From: Sulfurovum riftiae
Lineage (GTDB): Bacteria; Campylobacterota; Campylobacteria; Campylobacterales; Sulfurovaceae
Direction: 5' to 3'
Length of the DNA: 64,000 bases
NCBI RefSeq assembly: GCF_001595645.1
Contig: NZ_LNKT01000045.1
Span: 133,145-197,144, forward strand
Under the pieces are notes generated by a model. The model was not told where the DNA came from. It searched no databases and saw only the letters and a program-made list of their open reading frames with translations. The stretch's first letter is position 1. Each line of letters starts with the position of its first letter. The position numbers and the translations under genes are program-made. Below, piece after piece: positions 16,704 through 26,253 of the stretch.

Positions 16704-17777
16704 ATGGATAATTTGAAAGAACGTGTCAAAACAAAAAAAATATTTGTCGGTGATGTTGCGGTAGGCGGTGATGCACCCATCTCCGTGCAGTCGATGACCT
16801 ACTCCGATACACGTGATGTAGCAGCAACAGTAGAACAGATCAACCGTCTGCATTTTGCCGGGGCCGATATGGTACGTGTGGCAGTACCGGAAATGGAAGA
16901 TGCCCTGGCACTTCAGGCGATAAAGGAGCAGATCTCCCTGCCGTTGATCGCAGATATACACTTTAACTACAAACTGGCACTCGAAGCGGCGAAGTGGGTG
17001 GATTGCATACGCTTCAATCCGGGGAATATAGGTGAGAAAGGACGTATCAAAGAGATTGTCAAGGCATGCCAGGAACGTGACCTTCCTATCCGTATCGGGG
17101 TGAATGCCGGTTCTTTGGAGAAAGAGTTCGACCAGAAGTATGGTGCGACGGCTGAGGGTATGGTGGCAAGTGCGGAGTACAACATCAAATTCCTTGAAGA
17201 TCTCGGGTTTACCGATATCAAGGTCTCGCTCAAAGCCTCCGATGTGGACAGAACGGTGGATGCCTACAGGATGCTGCGTCCCAAAAATGCATATCCGTTC
17301 CATCTGGGTGTTACCGAGGCGGGAACAATCTTTCATGCAACAGTGAAATCGGCGATCGGTCTTGGTACCCTATTGCTTGACGGTATTGGTGATACGTTGC
17401 GCGTTTCCATTACCGGCGAACTCGAAGAGGAGATCAAGGTAGGCAAAGCCATTTTGAAAGACTCCGGACGTGTACAGGAGGGGCTGAATATCATCTCCTG
17501 CCCGACCTGCGGGCGTATCGAGGCGGACCTTGTCTCTGCTGTGGCTGAGGTTGAGAAGCGGACAGCACATATCAAGACCCCGATGGATGTTTCGGTGATG
17601 GGGTGTGTGGTCAATGCCATCGGGGAAGCGAAACATGCGGATGTGGCCATTGCCTACGGCAAGGGGGCAGGGCTTGTGATGGTCAAGGGTGAAGTGGTCG
17701 CCAGGCTGCCGGAGAGTGAATTGGTAGACCGGTTTGTCCAGGAAGTAGAGAATTTTGCAAAGCAAAATTCTAAGTGA
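16704..17777 (+). CDS. ispG: 4-hydroxy-3-methylbut-2-en-1-yl diphosphate synthase
   Basis: 357 residues; [4Fe-4S] enzyme of the non-mevalonate isoprenoid pathway. Motifs: [11 protein letters not shown] at about 28-38, [27 protein letters not shown], and the cluster ligands C266, C269 (CPTCGR) and C301 (VMGCVVNA). Glu-rich end VENFAKQN. No strong ribosome site precedes ATG 16704, which lies 6 bp from the last REP unit. Its stop is followed by the composite repeat 17774-17924. Confidence 0.97.
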   Translation: MDNLKERVKTKKIFVGDVAVGGDAPISVQSMTYSDTRDVAATVEQINRLHFAGADMVRVAVPEMEDALALQAIKEQISLPLIADIHFNYKLALEAAKWVDCIRFNPGNIGEKGRIKEIVKACQERDLPIRIGVNAGSLEKEFDQKYGATAEGMVASAEYNIKFLEDLGFTDIKVSLKASDVDRTVDAYRMLRPKNAYPFHLGVTEAGTIFHATVKSAIGLGTLLLDGIGDTLRVSITGELEEEIKVGKAILKDSGRVQEGLNIISCPTCGRIEADLVSAVAEVEKRTAHIKTPMDVSVMGCVVNAIGEAKHADVAIAYGKGAGLVMVKGEVVARLPESELVDRFVQEVENFAKQNSK

Positions 17778-17924
17778 AGAACTAAGAGTGAAGAGTGAAG
17801 AGTTGTGGTATGCTTTTCGTTCGAAAAGCTTTTTATTGAATGAGGAGAGAATGGATGCATAGTAATAAAATAAAAGCATTGCATAGCAATGCATACCAAC
17901 GCTCATCACTCATCACTCATTACC
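17774..17924. repeat. Composite element copy 1: heptamers, two hairpins, heptamers
   Basis: AGAGTGA-type heptamers, hairpin GCTTTTC/GAAAAGC (17812-17829, preceded by GTGGTAT), about 46 bp, hairpin GCATTGC/GCAATGC (17876-17892, followed by ATACC), then CATCACT heptamers. The reverse complement of this order is found at 29721-29877. About 150 bp, no coding capacity. Confidence 0.85.
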
Positions 17925-17985
17925 CCAAGGGCACTTGTCACTTCGTTCGGGCGCACTCATCACTTTTTCCATCAAAGGAACTTTG

Positions 17986-19422
17986 ATGGAAAACATGTAT
18001 AACCTCAATATCGAGCGTGCGGTACTCTCTGCGATCATCTTCGATCCGGAGATCTATGAGGAGATCGCTGCAAAGCTTAACCCGCATGATTTCTATCTGC
18101 CTTTTCATCAGCATGTCTTTTTGGCAATGGAAGAACTAAGCCGGGAAGAAAAACCCATCGATGAAGAATTCATCAAAAGCAGACTGCAGACGATGGGCAA
18201 GTTCGATGAGGTAGCGATGCTTGACCTTCTCTCGGCCAATCCGATCTCCAATACGGCTGCCTATCTGAGCGAGATCAAGGCGAAGTCGAGCAAAAGAGCT
18301 TTGGCGACGCTGGCAACGGAGATCAAGAAGGTTACCATCGAAGATGACCTGCCCGCCGAAGAGGTAATGAACCTTGTAGAGAAGAAACTCTATGAGATCA
18401 CCCAGAACAACACCAATGAAGATTTCAGGGAATCCAAGGAGATCACCCTTGCGATGATGGATGAGATCAACCGTCTCAAAGCGTTGGGGAATTCCAAGCT
18501 GATCGGTACCGATACGGGATTCAAGAATCTTAATGACAAAACATCGGGTTTCGGTAAAGGGGACCTGGTCATAATCGCGGCTAGGCCGGCGATGGGGAAA
18601 ACGGCACTGGTACTCAATATGGCGCTTAAGGCTATTGAACGAAATGAAGGGGTGGCTTTCTTTTCTCTGGAGATGCCCGCAGAACAGCTGATGCTCAGGC
18701 TGCTTTCTGCAAAGACTTCCATACCTCTGCAGCAGCTTAGAATTGGGGACCTGCGTGACGAACAGTGGAGCCAGCTCTCTGCTGCGACGGATGAACTCTC
18801 CCAGAAGAAACTCTTTGTTGATGACGGCGGGTATGCGACCATTCACCATGTACGGAGCAAGCTTCGAAAGCTCAAGGCGCAGCATCCGGAGATCTCTGTT
18901 GCGATCATTGACTATCTGCAGCTAATGAGTGGCGAGGGGAAAGAGGGCAGACAGCAGGAGGTCTCTGAGATCTCCAGAGGCTTGAAGCAGCTGGCCAGGG
19001 AGCTGCAGATACCTATCGTTGCTCTTTCCCAGCTCAACCGTGGGCTCGAGGCCAGAGAGAACAAGCGTCCCATGCTTTCGGATCTGCGTGAATCCGGAGC
19101 GATCGAGCAGGATGCCGATATTATCCTCTTTGTTTACCGTGACGATGTCTACCGTGAAGCCAAAGAGAAAGAGAAAGAGATGAAAGCGAAGGCGGAAGGC
19201 AAAGAGTATACGTCCGACTTCAGGAAAAAATCGGAAGAAGAAGCGGAGATCATCATAGGGAAACAGAGGAACGGGCCTACGGGTACGGTCGATCTGATCT
19301 TCCAGAAGCAGTACACGCGTTTTGTGGATGCTTCGCACTCCCCGGCTTTTGAAGTCGTTTATGAAGAGAGTGATATTCCTGCCAATACAGGCAATATCTC
19401 CGTGGATATGCCGCCGATCTGA
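17986..19422 (+). CDS. dnaB: Replicative DNA helicase DnaB
   Basis: 478 residues. N-terminal domain (about 1-105) with NIERAVLSAIIFDP, linker helix, RecA-type C-terminal domain with Walker A ARPAMGKT (about 199-206), EMPAEQL, Walker B-region IDYLQLM, arginine finger region SQLNRGLEARENKRP, and SDLRESGAIEQDADI. ATG 17986 is chosen because AAAGGAA is 6 bp upstream and family members start MEN-YNLNIERAVL; an upstream in-frame start would begin in repeat DNA. Length is typical (E. coli 471). Confidence 0.97.
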   Translation: MENMYNLNIERAVLSAIIFDPEIYEEIAAKLNPHDFYLPFHQHVFLAMEELSREEKPIDEEFIKSRLQTMGKFDEVAMLDLLSANPISNTAAYLSEIKAKSSKRALATLATEIKKVTIEDDLPAEEVMNLVEKKLYEITQNNTNEDFRESKEITLAMMDEINRLKALGNSKLIGTDTGFKNLNDKTSGFGKGDLVIIAARPAMGKTALVLNMALKAIERNEGVAFFSLEMPAEQLMLRLLSAKTSIPLQQLRIGDLRDEQWSQLSAATDELSQKKLFVDDGGYATIHHVRSKLRKLKAQHPEISVAIIDYLQLMSGEGKEGRQQEVSEISRGLKQLARELQIPIVALSQLNRGLEARENKRPMLSDLRESGAIEQDADIILFVYRDDVYREAKEKEKEMKAKAEGKEYTSDFRKKSEEEAEIIIGKQRNGPTGTVDLIFQKQYTRFVDASHSPAFEVVYEESDIPANTGNISVDMPPI

Positions 19423-19444
19423 TGTTGTATCCTATGGAGATCGT

Positions 19445-19469
19445 GTAGGTCGTAATCGTCGATTACGAC
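19445..19469 (+). repeat. REP-like hairpin, GTCGTAATC stem
   Basis: GTAG head then GTCGTAATC-GTC-GATTACGAC. Same architecture as the palindrome at 4879 with a different stem. It lies between dnaB and comEC. Confidence 0.75.
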
Positions 19470-19486
19470 ATGTCATTGTATGAAAG

Positions 19487-20743
19487 ATGGAAAAGCCCAA
19501 ACTGTTTGAAAGCAAAAAAAGTTTTGTCTGGACCATGGTTGTGCTCTTCATGCTTTTCCTCATCCATCTGGGATGGGAATATAGAAATTATACGGAATTC
19601 ATCTCCAAACCGTTTTACTTTACCCATGCAACTGTTCTCAATGCTTATGAGAAAACAAAGGGAAAACGCAGTTATCAGGTCCTGAAGCTGCAGAGTGATG
19701 AGGGCTTGACATTCTACACGACAACCCATCGAAAAATGTCACTGAAAGATAAACGCTTACGCTTGCAGATCTTTCCCACTAAACAGATCACTTTTTCAGA
19801 CTATCTGGGCAGTTTTTATGTCAAAAGCCGTATCAGGAAGAGTGAGGATCTCCCTTCTTCTTTGAAAGATACGCTGCGGGAGAAAGTGGCGTCACAGCAT
19901 GACGATGCTTCTTTGGCTTCCTTTTACAATGCGATCTTTTTTGCCATACCCCTGAACAAAGAACTCAGGGAAAAGATAGCACTTCTGGGTGTAAGCCACC
20001 TGGTGGCGCTCAGCGGCTTCCATCTGGGGATATTGTGGGGACTGGTCTATGGCCTGCTTTTGCTTCTGTACCGGCCGCTTCAGCAGCGCTATTTTCCCTA
20101 CCGGTATGCCCTTTTCGATGTGGGGATGGTCACGGTATCGGTCCTGGGCCTTTACCTCTGGTTCGTCGGCTTCCCGCCTTCGCTGCTGCGCTCCTATGCG
20201 ATGCTTCTGGTGGGATGGGCAGTCCTTCTGATGGGTATGGAACTGCTTAGTTTCTATTTTCTTTTTACCGTGGCTGCACTGCTTCTGGTCCTCTTCCCCT
20301 CACTCTCTGTTTCTCTCGGTTTCTGGCTTTCGGTCGCCGGGGTTTTCTATATCTTCCTGCTGCTGCAGTATACCAGGCAGTACAATAAATGGATGATCAC
20401 GTTCCTGATCATCCCTGTAGGTATCTTCGTTCTAATGCTTCCCATTGTACATACGGTCTTCGGTACGACCGGCCCCTATCAGCTGCTTTCGCCTCTTCTG
20501 TCTGTACTTTTCATTCCGTTCTATCCTGCTGTAATGCTTCTGCATCTTCTGGGTATGGGAAGCCTCTTCGATCCGGCCCTGTTGTGGCTCTTTTCGCTTC
20601 CCTCAACAGGAGAGCAGCATCTCTTTCCTCTCTGGGGAGCAGCACTCTATGTCGCACTTTCATTTGCGGCTATCCGTTACAGATATGCATTCTATCTCCT
20701 GCTTGGCATAGCGTTTGTCTATGCAGCTATTCTCTTTGCATAG
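19487..20743 (+). CDS. comEC: ComEC/Rec2-family DNA-uptake channel
   Basis: 418 residues. A first membrane helix, a soluble N-terminal region (about 40-140), then the polytopic competence domain with the signature LLGVSHLVALSGFHLGI at about 166-182 and about eight further helices. It lacks the C-terminal metallo-beta-lactamase domain present in many ComEC proteins, as is usual for short epsilonproteobacterial forms. Predicted to pass single-stranded DNA across the inner membrane. The prepilin cluster 5 kb upstream could supply the DNA-binding pilus (inference). Confidence 0.88.
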   Translation: MEKPKLFESKKSFVWTMVVLFMLFLIHLGWEYRNYTEFISKPFYFTHATVLNAYEKTKGKRSYQVLKLQSDEGLTFYTTTHRKMSLKDKRLRLQIFPTKQITFSDYLGSFYVKSRIRKSEDLPSSLKDTLREKVASQHDDASLASFYNAIFFAIPLNKELREKIALLGVSHLVALSGFHLGILWGLVYGLLLLLYRPLQQRYFPYRYALFDVGMVTVSVLGLYLWFVGFPPSLLRSYAMLLVGWAVLLMGMELLSFYFLFTVAALLLVLFPSLSVSLGFWLSVAGVFYIFLLLQYTRQYNKWMITFLIIPVGIFVLMLPIVHTVFGTTGPYQLLSPLLSVLFIPFYPAVMLLHLLGMGSLFDPALLWLFSLPSTGEQHLFPLWGAALYVALSFAAIRYRYAFYLLLGIAFVYAAILFA

Positions 20744-20747
20744 CCTA

Positions 20748-21569
20748 TCAGATATTCTCTATTTCACTGCCTTTGTCCAGAAGGTAACAGAAGCGCAGGC
20801 CGTGCAGGAAGATTGCCCAGGAGATGTAGATCCATAGAAGGAAAAAGAGGAGGGTGCTGATACTGCCGTAGACGGAAGTGTAGGTCTTGTTGTGCATGAC
20901 ATAAAAGACAAAACCGCTCTTGGAGAGATACCAGATCAGCGAGGCGATGAATGAACTTGTCATCGCGGCCCTTTTCTTGATGGCTTTGTTGGCGGAGAGC
21001 TGGTATGCGATGTAAAAAGCACCCCAGACGATCAGGAAGGGCAGGAAATAGTAGAGATGAATGGTACTGGTGATACTGTTGCTGTCCAGGTAGCTCTGAA
21101 TGAATTTCGACAGATAGAATGAAGCCCCCATCATCAGCGGAATGAGTGTAATGAGGAGCAGATAGGTTTTGATGCTTTTGAGAATGCCCCGGCTGGGCAG
21201 TTCGAAGATATCATTGACGATATAGTCATAGTTTTTGAAGAACATGATGGCGGCAAACGTCACATAGAAGAAACCGACCATCCCGAGTTTGTCGGAATTG
21301 GCAATGAATGTGTTGATACTCTCCATGATCTCTTTGGACTGTGTCGGCATGAGGTTGGTGAAAATGAGTTCCTGTACCTTGTCATACATCTCCTGGAACA
21401 GCGGAAGCGTAGTAAAGACATACAGGATGATCACGAGAAGAGGGATGATGGAGAAGATCGTACTCCAGCTCAGGCTGGAAGCGTAATAGCCCAGCCTGTC
21501 ATCGAGGAGATCTTTGACAAAATCACGCAGAAAAATATAGTATTCTCTTAAAAGTTTATTTGTCTCCAA
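20748..21569 (-). CDS. YihY/UPF0761 (BrkB-type) membrane protein
   Basis: 273 residues with six hydrophobic segments. Family stretches: DDRLGYYASSLSWSTIFSIIPLLVI near the N terminus (the A-x-S-L-x-Y/W-x-x-x-x-x-x-P-L pattern), MFFKNYDYIVNDIF, and the C-terminal YGSISTLLFFLLWIYISWAIFLHGLRF. Once annotated as ribonuclease BN in error; function is not established. Convergent with comEC (4-bp gap). ATG 21569 lies 9 bp downstream of the glcD stop and is likely co-transcribed with it. Confidence 0.87.
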   Translation of the reverse strand: METNKLLREYYIFLRDFVKDLLDDRLGYYASSLSWSTIFSIIPLLVIILYVFTTLPLFQEMYDKVQELIFTNLMPTQSKEIMESINTFIANSDKLGMVGFFYVTFAAIMFFKNYDYIVNDIFELPSRGILKSIKTYLLLITLIPLMMGASFYLSKFIQSYLDSNSITSTIHLYYFLPFLIVWGAFYIAYQLSANKAIKKRAAMTSSFIASLIWYLSKSGFVFYVMHNKTYTSVYGSISTLLFFLLWIYISWAIFLHGLRFCYLLDKGSEIENI

Positions 21570-21578
21570 GGAAACTCC

Positions 21579-22967
21579 TTAGTTCGGCAATCCCATCTTG
21601 CCCGGATTTAGGATATTATTCGGATCAAACGCCTTTTTGATATCTTTGAAAAGCGCCAGTTCGGCATCATTGAATGCGATATTCATGAAGGGTGCTTTGC
21701 TCGTACCTATGCCGTGCTCTCCGCTGAGTGTCCCTCCCATATCGACAACAAGTTCAAAGATCTCTTCAATGGCATTATGTCCCTCTTCAAGCTGATTTTC
21801 ATCGGAGCCGTCCACCATGACATTGACATGGATATTTCCGTCACCGGCATGTCCGAAGCAGGGTACTTTGAAGTTGTAGCGGTCCCCGATCTCATAGATT
21901 CTTTTGAGTGCTTCAGGCAGCATGCTTCGCGGTACGGAGATGTCCTCATTGAGCTTCTTGCTCCCGAAGATGGTGATGGAGGGTGAGGCATTCCGTCTGG
22001 CATACCAGAGTTTGTCCCGTTCCTCATCGGAGTGTGCGATCACAAAATCCTGTGCACCGTTCTCTCTGAAGGATTTTTCAAGGATCTCAAGCTGGAATTC
22101 TACCTCCTGTGAGACATTCCCGTCCACATCACCGATAAGCAGGGCACCTGCATCTTCGGGGAGTTCTACTCCGAGTTTCTCTTTGAGTGCCTGAACGACA
22201 AGAGAATCCATGAATTCCATGGCAACAGGGTTCGCACCGCCTGCAAGCGATTTGAAGACAGCGTTCATTGCATCATCGACAGAAGGGAAGATCCCCATAT
22301 AGGCTTTACGGAATTTCGGTTTCGGGATCAGTTTGACCGTGATCTCGGTAAGGACGGCAAGGGTACCTTCAGACGCGATAAGAATACCGGCAATGTTATA
22401 GCCCGCTACATCCTTGATGGTGCGTTTGCCGGCACGGATGATATCCCCATTGGGGCGCACGGCACGCAGCGCCATGACATAGTCTTTGGTGATGCCGTAT
22501 TTGGCGGCACGCATCCCTCCGGCATTCTCGGAAACATTCCCGCCGATGGTCGAGTACTCCTCGCTGGCCGGGTCTGGCGGGTAGAAGAGGCCGACCTCTT
22601 CTACGGCTTTCTGCAGGTCCATGTTGATCACACCGGGCTGTACAACGGCAACCATGTTCTCCATGTCGATCTCGAGGATCCTGTTCATATGTTTTTCCAT
22701 GGCCAGCGTGATACCGCCGCTTGTCGGCAGTGCTCCTCCCGTAAACCCGGAACCGGCGCCACGCGGGGTGATGACGATACCGTGATGGTTGCAGTAGACA
22801 AGAATGCGGCTTACATCTTCTTCGTTGCGGGGAAAGACGACCGCGTCAGGTTCGAAACGGGTACGTGTCGCGTCATAGGAGTAGGCGATGAGGTGCGCCT
22901 TGTCACTGTAGACATTCTCTTTCCCGACGATCTCTTTGAGTGTCTCTATGTGTTTTGCATCAAGCAC
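21579..22967 (-). CDS. glcD: FAD-linked oxidase, glycolate/D-lactate dehydrogenase GlcD type
   Basis: 462 residues. FAD-binding PCMH domain with TPRGAGSGFTGGALP (about 68-82), PDPASEEYSTIGGNVSENAGG, then the oxidase C-terminal domain with CFGHAGDGNIHVN (about 368-380) and SGEHGIG..K near the end. Oxidises glycolate or D-lactate; the Fe-S partner candidate is the GlcF-like gene at 50564, located far away. The GTG start overlaps the stop of the PgbA-like gene by one base. Confidence 0.92.
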   Translation of the reverse strand: MLDAKHIETLKEIVGKENVYSDKAHLIAYSYDATRTRFEPDAVVFPRNEEDVSRILVYCNHHGIVITPRGAGSGFTGGALPTSGGITLAMEKHMNRILEIDMENMVAVVQPGVINMDLQKAVEEVGLFYPPDPASEEYSTIGGNVSENAGGMRAAKYGITKDYVMALRAVRPNGDIIRAGKRTIKDVAGYNIAGILIASEGTLAVLTEITVKLIPKPKFRKAYMGIFPSVDDAMNAVFKSLAGGANPVAMEFMDSLVVQALKEKLGVELPEDAGALLIGDVDGNVSQEVEFQLEILEKSFRENGAQDFVIAHSDEERDKLWYARRNASPSITIFGSKKLNEDISVPRSMLPEALKRIYEIGDRYNFKVPCFGHAGDGNIHVNVMVDGSDENQLEEGHNAIEEIFELVVDMGGTLSGEHGIGTSKAPFMNIAFNDAELALFKDIKKAFDPNNILNPGKMGLPN

Positions 22968-23647
22968 TACAGTGCCTCCATCGTCTGGTAGTAACTGCCC
23001 GAACCGCTTTTGGAGAACCAGCCTGAGCGGATCTCCTTGAAGTGCATATAGAACGGGAACTGTGCTTTTGCCGGCAGGCTGCCCATGGCTTTTTTGCTGA
23101 TGATCCTGCCTGAGATCGGATCGAGCAGTACCAGACTGCCTTTGCGTACGATAGCGACAAGGCCTATCTGATAGGCCCTTGCGAATTCGCCAAGGTTCTC
23201 CCTGGTCGGATAGGCATCGCCTCTTTTGGAAAGATAGATGGCAAAGAGATCGGGGTGGACCCAGTTCTTGGCGTAAGATGAAGTGACCTTCGCATAGGTA
23301 CCTGCATCGGGTGCAAGAAGCATCACATTGTTGTAAAGATAGCCGCCTATGACCTTGTCACCTGCCTTGACGGCCGTTCTGATGGTCGGCAGTTCATCGT
23401 GGTGGATGATATCTCTGCTGATCACTTTTGCATGTCCCTTTGATGTCTGGGCGATATAGGCGGTGATGGCCTGCAGGTCACTGCCGTAGTTATGTATCAC
23501 AACACCGCTCATACCGTTCGCCGGGAACGAAGAACGAAGTGTCAGCGTATCCCCTTTTGCCGATGCAACGGATGTGTGAACGGTGGAAGGAAAAAATCCT
23601 GCGAAGAGGGGCAGGGCAGTAAGCAGTATCAATGCTATCTTGGTCAT
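22967..23647 (-). CDS. PgbA N-terminal-domain protein, exported
   Basis: 226 residues with a signal peptide (about 1-16, LILLTALPLFAG). The body resembles the N-terminal domain of Helicobacter PgbA (named plasminogen-binding): SFPANGMSGVVIHNYGSD, then alternating strands, AGDKVIGGYLYNNVMLLAPD and the LFAIYLSKRGDAYPTRENL helix. It lacks the long charged C-terminal extension of PgbA to which plasminogen binding was attributed, so its job here is probably structural or unknown. Probably heads the operon with glcD and yihY. Confidence 0.75.
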   Translation of the reverse strand: MTKIALILLTALPLFAGFFPSTVHTSVASAKGDTLTLRSSFPANGMSGVVIHNYGSDLQAITAYIAQTSKGHAKVISRDIIHHDELPTIRTAVKAGDKVIGGYLYNNVMLLAPDAGTYAKVTSSYAKNWVHPDLFAIYLSKRGDAYPTRENLGEFARAYQIGLVAIVRKGSLVLLDPISGRIISKKAMGSLPAKAQFPFYMHFKEIRSGWFSKSGSGSYYQTMEAL

Positions 23648-23765
23648 AGCGATCCTTTAGTAGTAAATATTATTAGGTTGATTATACAGGCAAAAGATTA
23701 AAAGTCTGATATGTCCTTAGTTTAATTCGGCTATAATATTGGGCATATAACGGGGTTGGAGCCAA

Positions 23766-25049
23766 ATGAAGTATCTTGCAGCACTCATTTTAATGTTCAG
23801 TTTCGCATTTGGCATGAAGGCCGAGATGAAAGAGTGGCCCAAAGACCTCACCTTCTCCGACTATCTCGATGCGCACGATATCTCCAAAGGAATGCTTGAT
23901 TCCATCTCCAAAAAAGACCAGGAGTATCTCTCCGATATTCAAAGCAGGTATAAATACTATGAGCTCCTGGATAATGACGGTACCCTGATGCAGGCGCTTA
24001 TCCCTATCAGCAGGGAGATGCAGATACATCTTTTCAAAGAGGTTGAAAGCGACAGATACAAGTTCGATATCATTCCTATCGTCTACAGGACCCATGAATA
24101 TTTTGCCAAAGTGATCATCAACTCAAATCCTTATGTCGACGCAAAGAAAGCCATTAACAGAGACAGTGTGGCCAAAAAAGCTTCGCAGGCACTCAAAGAT
24201 ATCATCAATACCAAGAAACTGCATAAAGGGGATATGATCTCTTTTGTCTATACCCAGCGCACCAGACTGGGAGTACCGTATACCATGCCGGATATCAAAG
24301 TGATGAAGGTCAAGACCAAAAAGATCAACCAGTTCATCTATGTGGATGAGGATGGACACGGGTATAAAGAGACAGATAAAAAGGTCGCCTATACGGTGAC
24401 AGGAAAGAAGAAAGTGACCTATACCAGACGGGTGAAAGGCAAGGGAACGACCTTCGGTATGCCGCTTCGCCATGCACGTGTTACCTCGAGTTTCTCCTAC
24501 AGACGCTGGCATCCGATCCTGCATCGCTACCGTCCGCATCACGGAACGGATTTTGGTGCAAGACGGGGTACACCGCTGCTTGCGGTCAATGACGGGACAG
24601 TAAGTTATGCCGGATGGAAGGGTGGCTATGGACGGGTTGTGCAGATAAGACATGCCGGCGGCTACGAATCCTTTTATGCCCATCAGAGCCGTATGCGTGT
24701 CAAACGGGGACAGAAAGTGAAAAAAGGACAGATCATCGGATATGTAGGAAGTTCGGGACGAAGTACCGGTCCGCATCTGCACTTTGGACTCAAGAAGAAC
24801 GGGCGCTGGGTCGATCCGATGAAATACCTGCGCAAAAAATCCATCAAGACATCGATCTTGAAGAAATTTACCAAATATGAAAATGTGGCAGAGATACGAT
24901 ATAAAAAAGTAAGCATCAAAGGAACGGAGGAGAACCGAATGAAGCTGCAGGCATATCTGCTTAACGATACACCTTCCTATATCTGGGGCAGAACATATGA
25001 AGGTGAGGTCCATATCAATGACAGGGAGAAGTTTGAAGATGAAGAATAA
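23766..25049 (+). CDS. Csd3/Pgp3-type M23 peptidoglycan peptidase
   Basis: 427 residues with a signal peptide (1-16). Matches Helicobacter Csd3 (HdpA) in layout: N-terminal inhibitory domain with YYELLDNDGTLMQALIPIS, a middle domain ending RHARVTSSFSYRRWHP, then the LytM domain with zinc ligands H259-x-x-D262 (HHGTDF), H305 (YAHQS) and HLH 337-339. Csd3 trims and cuts cross-links in murein and controls helical cell shape. A TATAAT at about 23733 could drive it. Overlaps the Nudix gene by 11 bp. Confidence 0.92.
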   Translation: MKYLAALILMFSFAFGMKAEMKEWPKDLTFSDYLDAHDISKGMLDSISKKDQEYLSDIQSRYKYYELLDNDGTLMQALIPISREMQIHLFKEVESDRYKFDIIPIVYRTHEYFAKVIINSNPYVDAKKAINRDSVAKKASQALKDIINTKKLHKGDMISFVYTQRTRLGVPYTMPDIKVMKVKTKKINQFIYVDEDGHGYKETDKKVAYTVTGKKKVTYTRRVKGKGTTFGMPLRHARVTSSFSYRRWHPILHRYRPHHGTDFGARRGTPLLAVNDGTVSYAGWKGGYGRVVQIRHAGGYESFYAHQSRMRVKRGQKVKKGQIIGYVGSSGRSTGPHLHFGLKKNGRWVDPMKYLRKKSIKTSILKKFTKYENVAEIRYKKVSIKGTEENRMKLQAYLLNDTPSYIWGRTYEGEVHINDREKFEDEE

Positions 25050-25617
25050 GATCGAGAAGTTTACTCTCAAGCCTCTGGAAGATCCAAAATTCATCACGAC
25101 GGCGCGGGCAACATATGAACAGAACGGTATTGCAAAAAGCTGGGAGATCGTCAAGGCTCATGACTCTGTGGCGATACTCATCTATCATACACAGTTCGAT
25201 GCCTTCATCCTGGTACAGCAATTCCGTCCTGCTGTGTATATCAACAATAACAATGGTCTGACGGTAGAACTGTGTGCGGGTATTGTTGATAAGGAACTTC
25301 CCCTGAAGCAGATCGCTAAAGAAGAGGTCGAAGAGGAGTGCGGGTATGATGTACCGCTTGAAAAGATAGAGAAGATCACCTCTTTTTATACGTCTGTCGG
25401 CTTTGCGGGAAGCAGGCAGACACTTTACTATGCAGAGGTGGATGAAGCGATGAAAGTCTCAGAGGGTGGTGGTGTGGATGGTGAGCTTATAGAAGTGCTA
25501 ACCCTCCCTACCCAGGAAGCGGAAGCGCTGATATTTGATGAGAAGATCGCAAAAACACCGGGATTGATGTTCGCGTTCATGTGGTGGGAACAAAAGCGCA
25601 GAGCGCTTAATTCCTAA
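25039..25617 (+). CDS. Nudix hydrolase, NUDT14/UDP-sugar pyrophosphatase-like
   Basis: 192 residues. The Nudix box is AGIVDKELPLKQIAKEEVEE..CGY: the catalytic EExxEE core (E16, E19, E20 of the box) is kept, but the usual E at box position 7 and R at 15 are L and E. The sequence ELCAGIVD, EECGY and FYTSVGFAGSRQTLYYAEV is like the NUDT14/ADP-ribose pyrophosphatase group that hydrolyses nucleoside diphosphate sugars. ATG 25039 is chosen over upstream frame positions because GGGAGAAG precedes it and it overlaps the csd3 end. Convergent with the globin gene (4-bp overlap). Confidence 0.85.
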   Translation: MKNKIEKFTLKPLEDPKFITTARATYEQNGIAKSWEIVKAHDSVAILIYHTQFDAFILVQQFRPAVYINNNNGLTVELCAGIVDKELPLKQIAKEEVEEECGYDVPLEKIEKITSFYTSVGFAGSRQTLYYAEVDEAMKVSEGGGVDGELIEVLTLPTQEAEALIFDEKIAKTPGLMFAFMWWEQKRRALNS

Positions 25618-26135
25618 CCGTCTTCTTTGGCCTGTGTATAGGCTGCATAGTAGGTACTTCCGTCAGCAAAGGTATTGACCGTCAGTTTGGAGAAGTGTTC
25701 CAGGTAATCCCAAAATGCTTTTATGAGTTCAATATCTACATGCTGCGCTTTGTCTGCCAAGGCCTCGCGCATGGTACCCAGCCATTCAATACGGGAACTT
25801 TCCGTGATAGAGAAGTTATCATGTACACGTATCATATATTCGTTCAGGTTCATGCCTTTGGCTTCATTTTCATAGACCTTCGGTCCTCCGCAGATCTGAA
25901 TGAAGAATTTTGAGTTTTTGAATTTTACTTCATCAAATTCTGCTTCATCCTGTGGAAAGTAATGGGCAATGGCACTCTCATAGATCTTGTCATAGAAGTC
26001 ATACATTAATTCTTTCATACCTTCTTCTCCGCCTATTGCATCAAAAAAAGCCGCAGGAGGGTTCTTGAAGTGAACCTCTTCCCCTTTTCTGACCTGGCTT
26101 AGCGGGAGTTCCATAATTTCTCGTTTGGTAGCCAT
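25614..26135 (-). CDS. Truncated hemoglobin, group II/III-like
   Basis: 173 residues, longer than the usual 120-140 because of an N-terminal extension. IGGEEGMKELMYDFYDKIYES is the helix B region with the aromatic at B10; FFIQICGGPKVY and YMIRVHDNFSITESSRIEWLGTM match the trHb E-F-G region, with the candidate proximal His in VHDNF and a Trp at G8 position. Such globins bind O2 or NO and protect microaerobes. Start ATG 26135 has AAGGAGC upstream. Confidence 0.85.
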   Translation of the reverse strand: MATKREIMELPLSQVRKGEEVHFKNPPAAFFDAIGGEEGMKELMYDFYDKIYESAIAHYFPQDEAEFDEVKFKNSKFFIQICGGPKVYENEAKGMNLNEYMIRVHDNFSITESSRIEWLGTMREALADKAQHVDIELIKAFWDYLEHFSKLTVNTFADGSTYYAAYTQAKEDG

Positions 26136-26176
26136 AATGCTCCTTTATCATATATATCTGATGGGATTATAGCAGG

Positions 26177-26217
26177 AGAATTGAGAATTAGAAATTAGAG
26201 ATTGGGAATTAGGAATG
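26177..26217 (+). repeat. Degenerate GAATTAG heptamer array
   Basis: Five imperfect 7-bp units (GAATTGA, GAATTAG, AAATTAG, AGATTGG, GAATTAG) then GAATG, in the gap between the globin and aguB genes. Confidence 0.75.
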
Positions 26218-26253
26218 AAAGAGGGAAAAATAAAACAGCTTTGTGACGAAAAG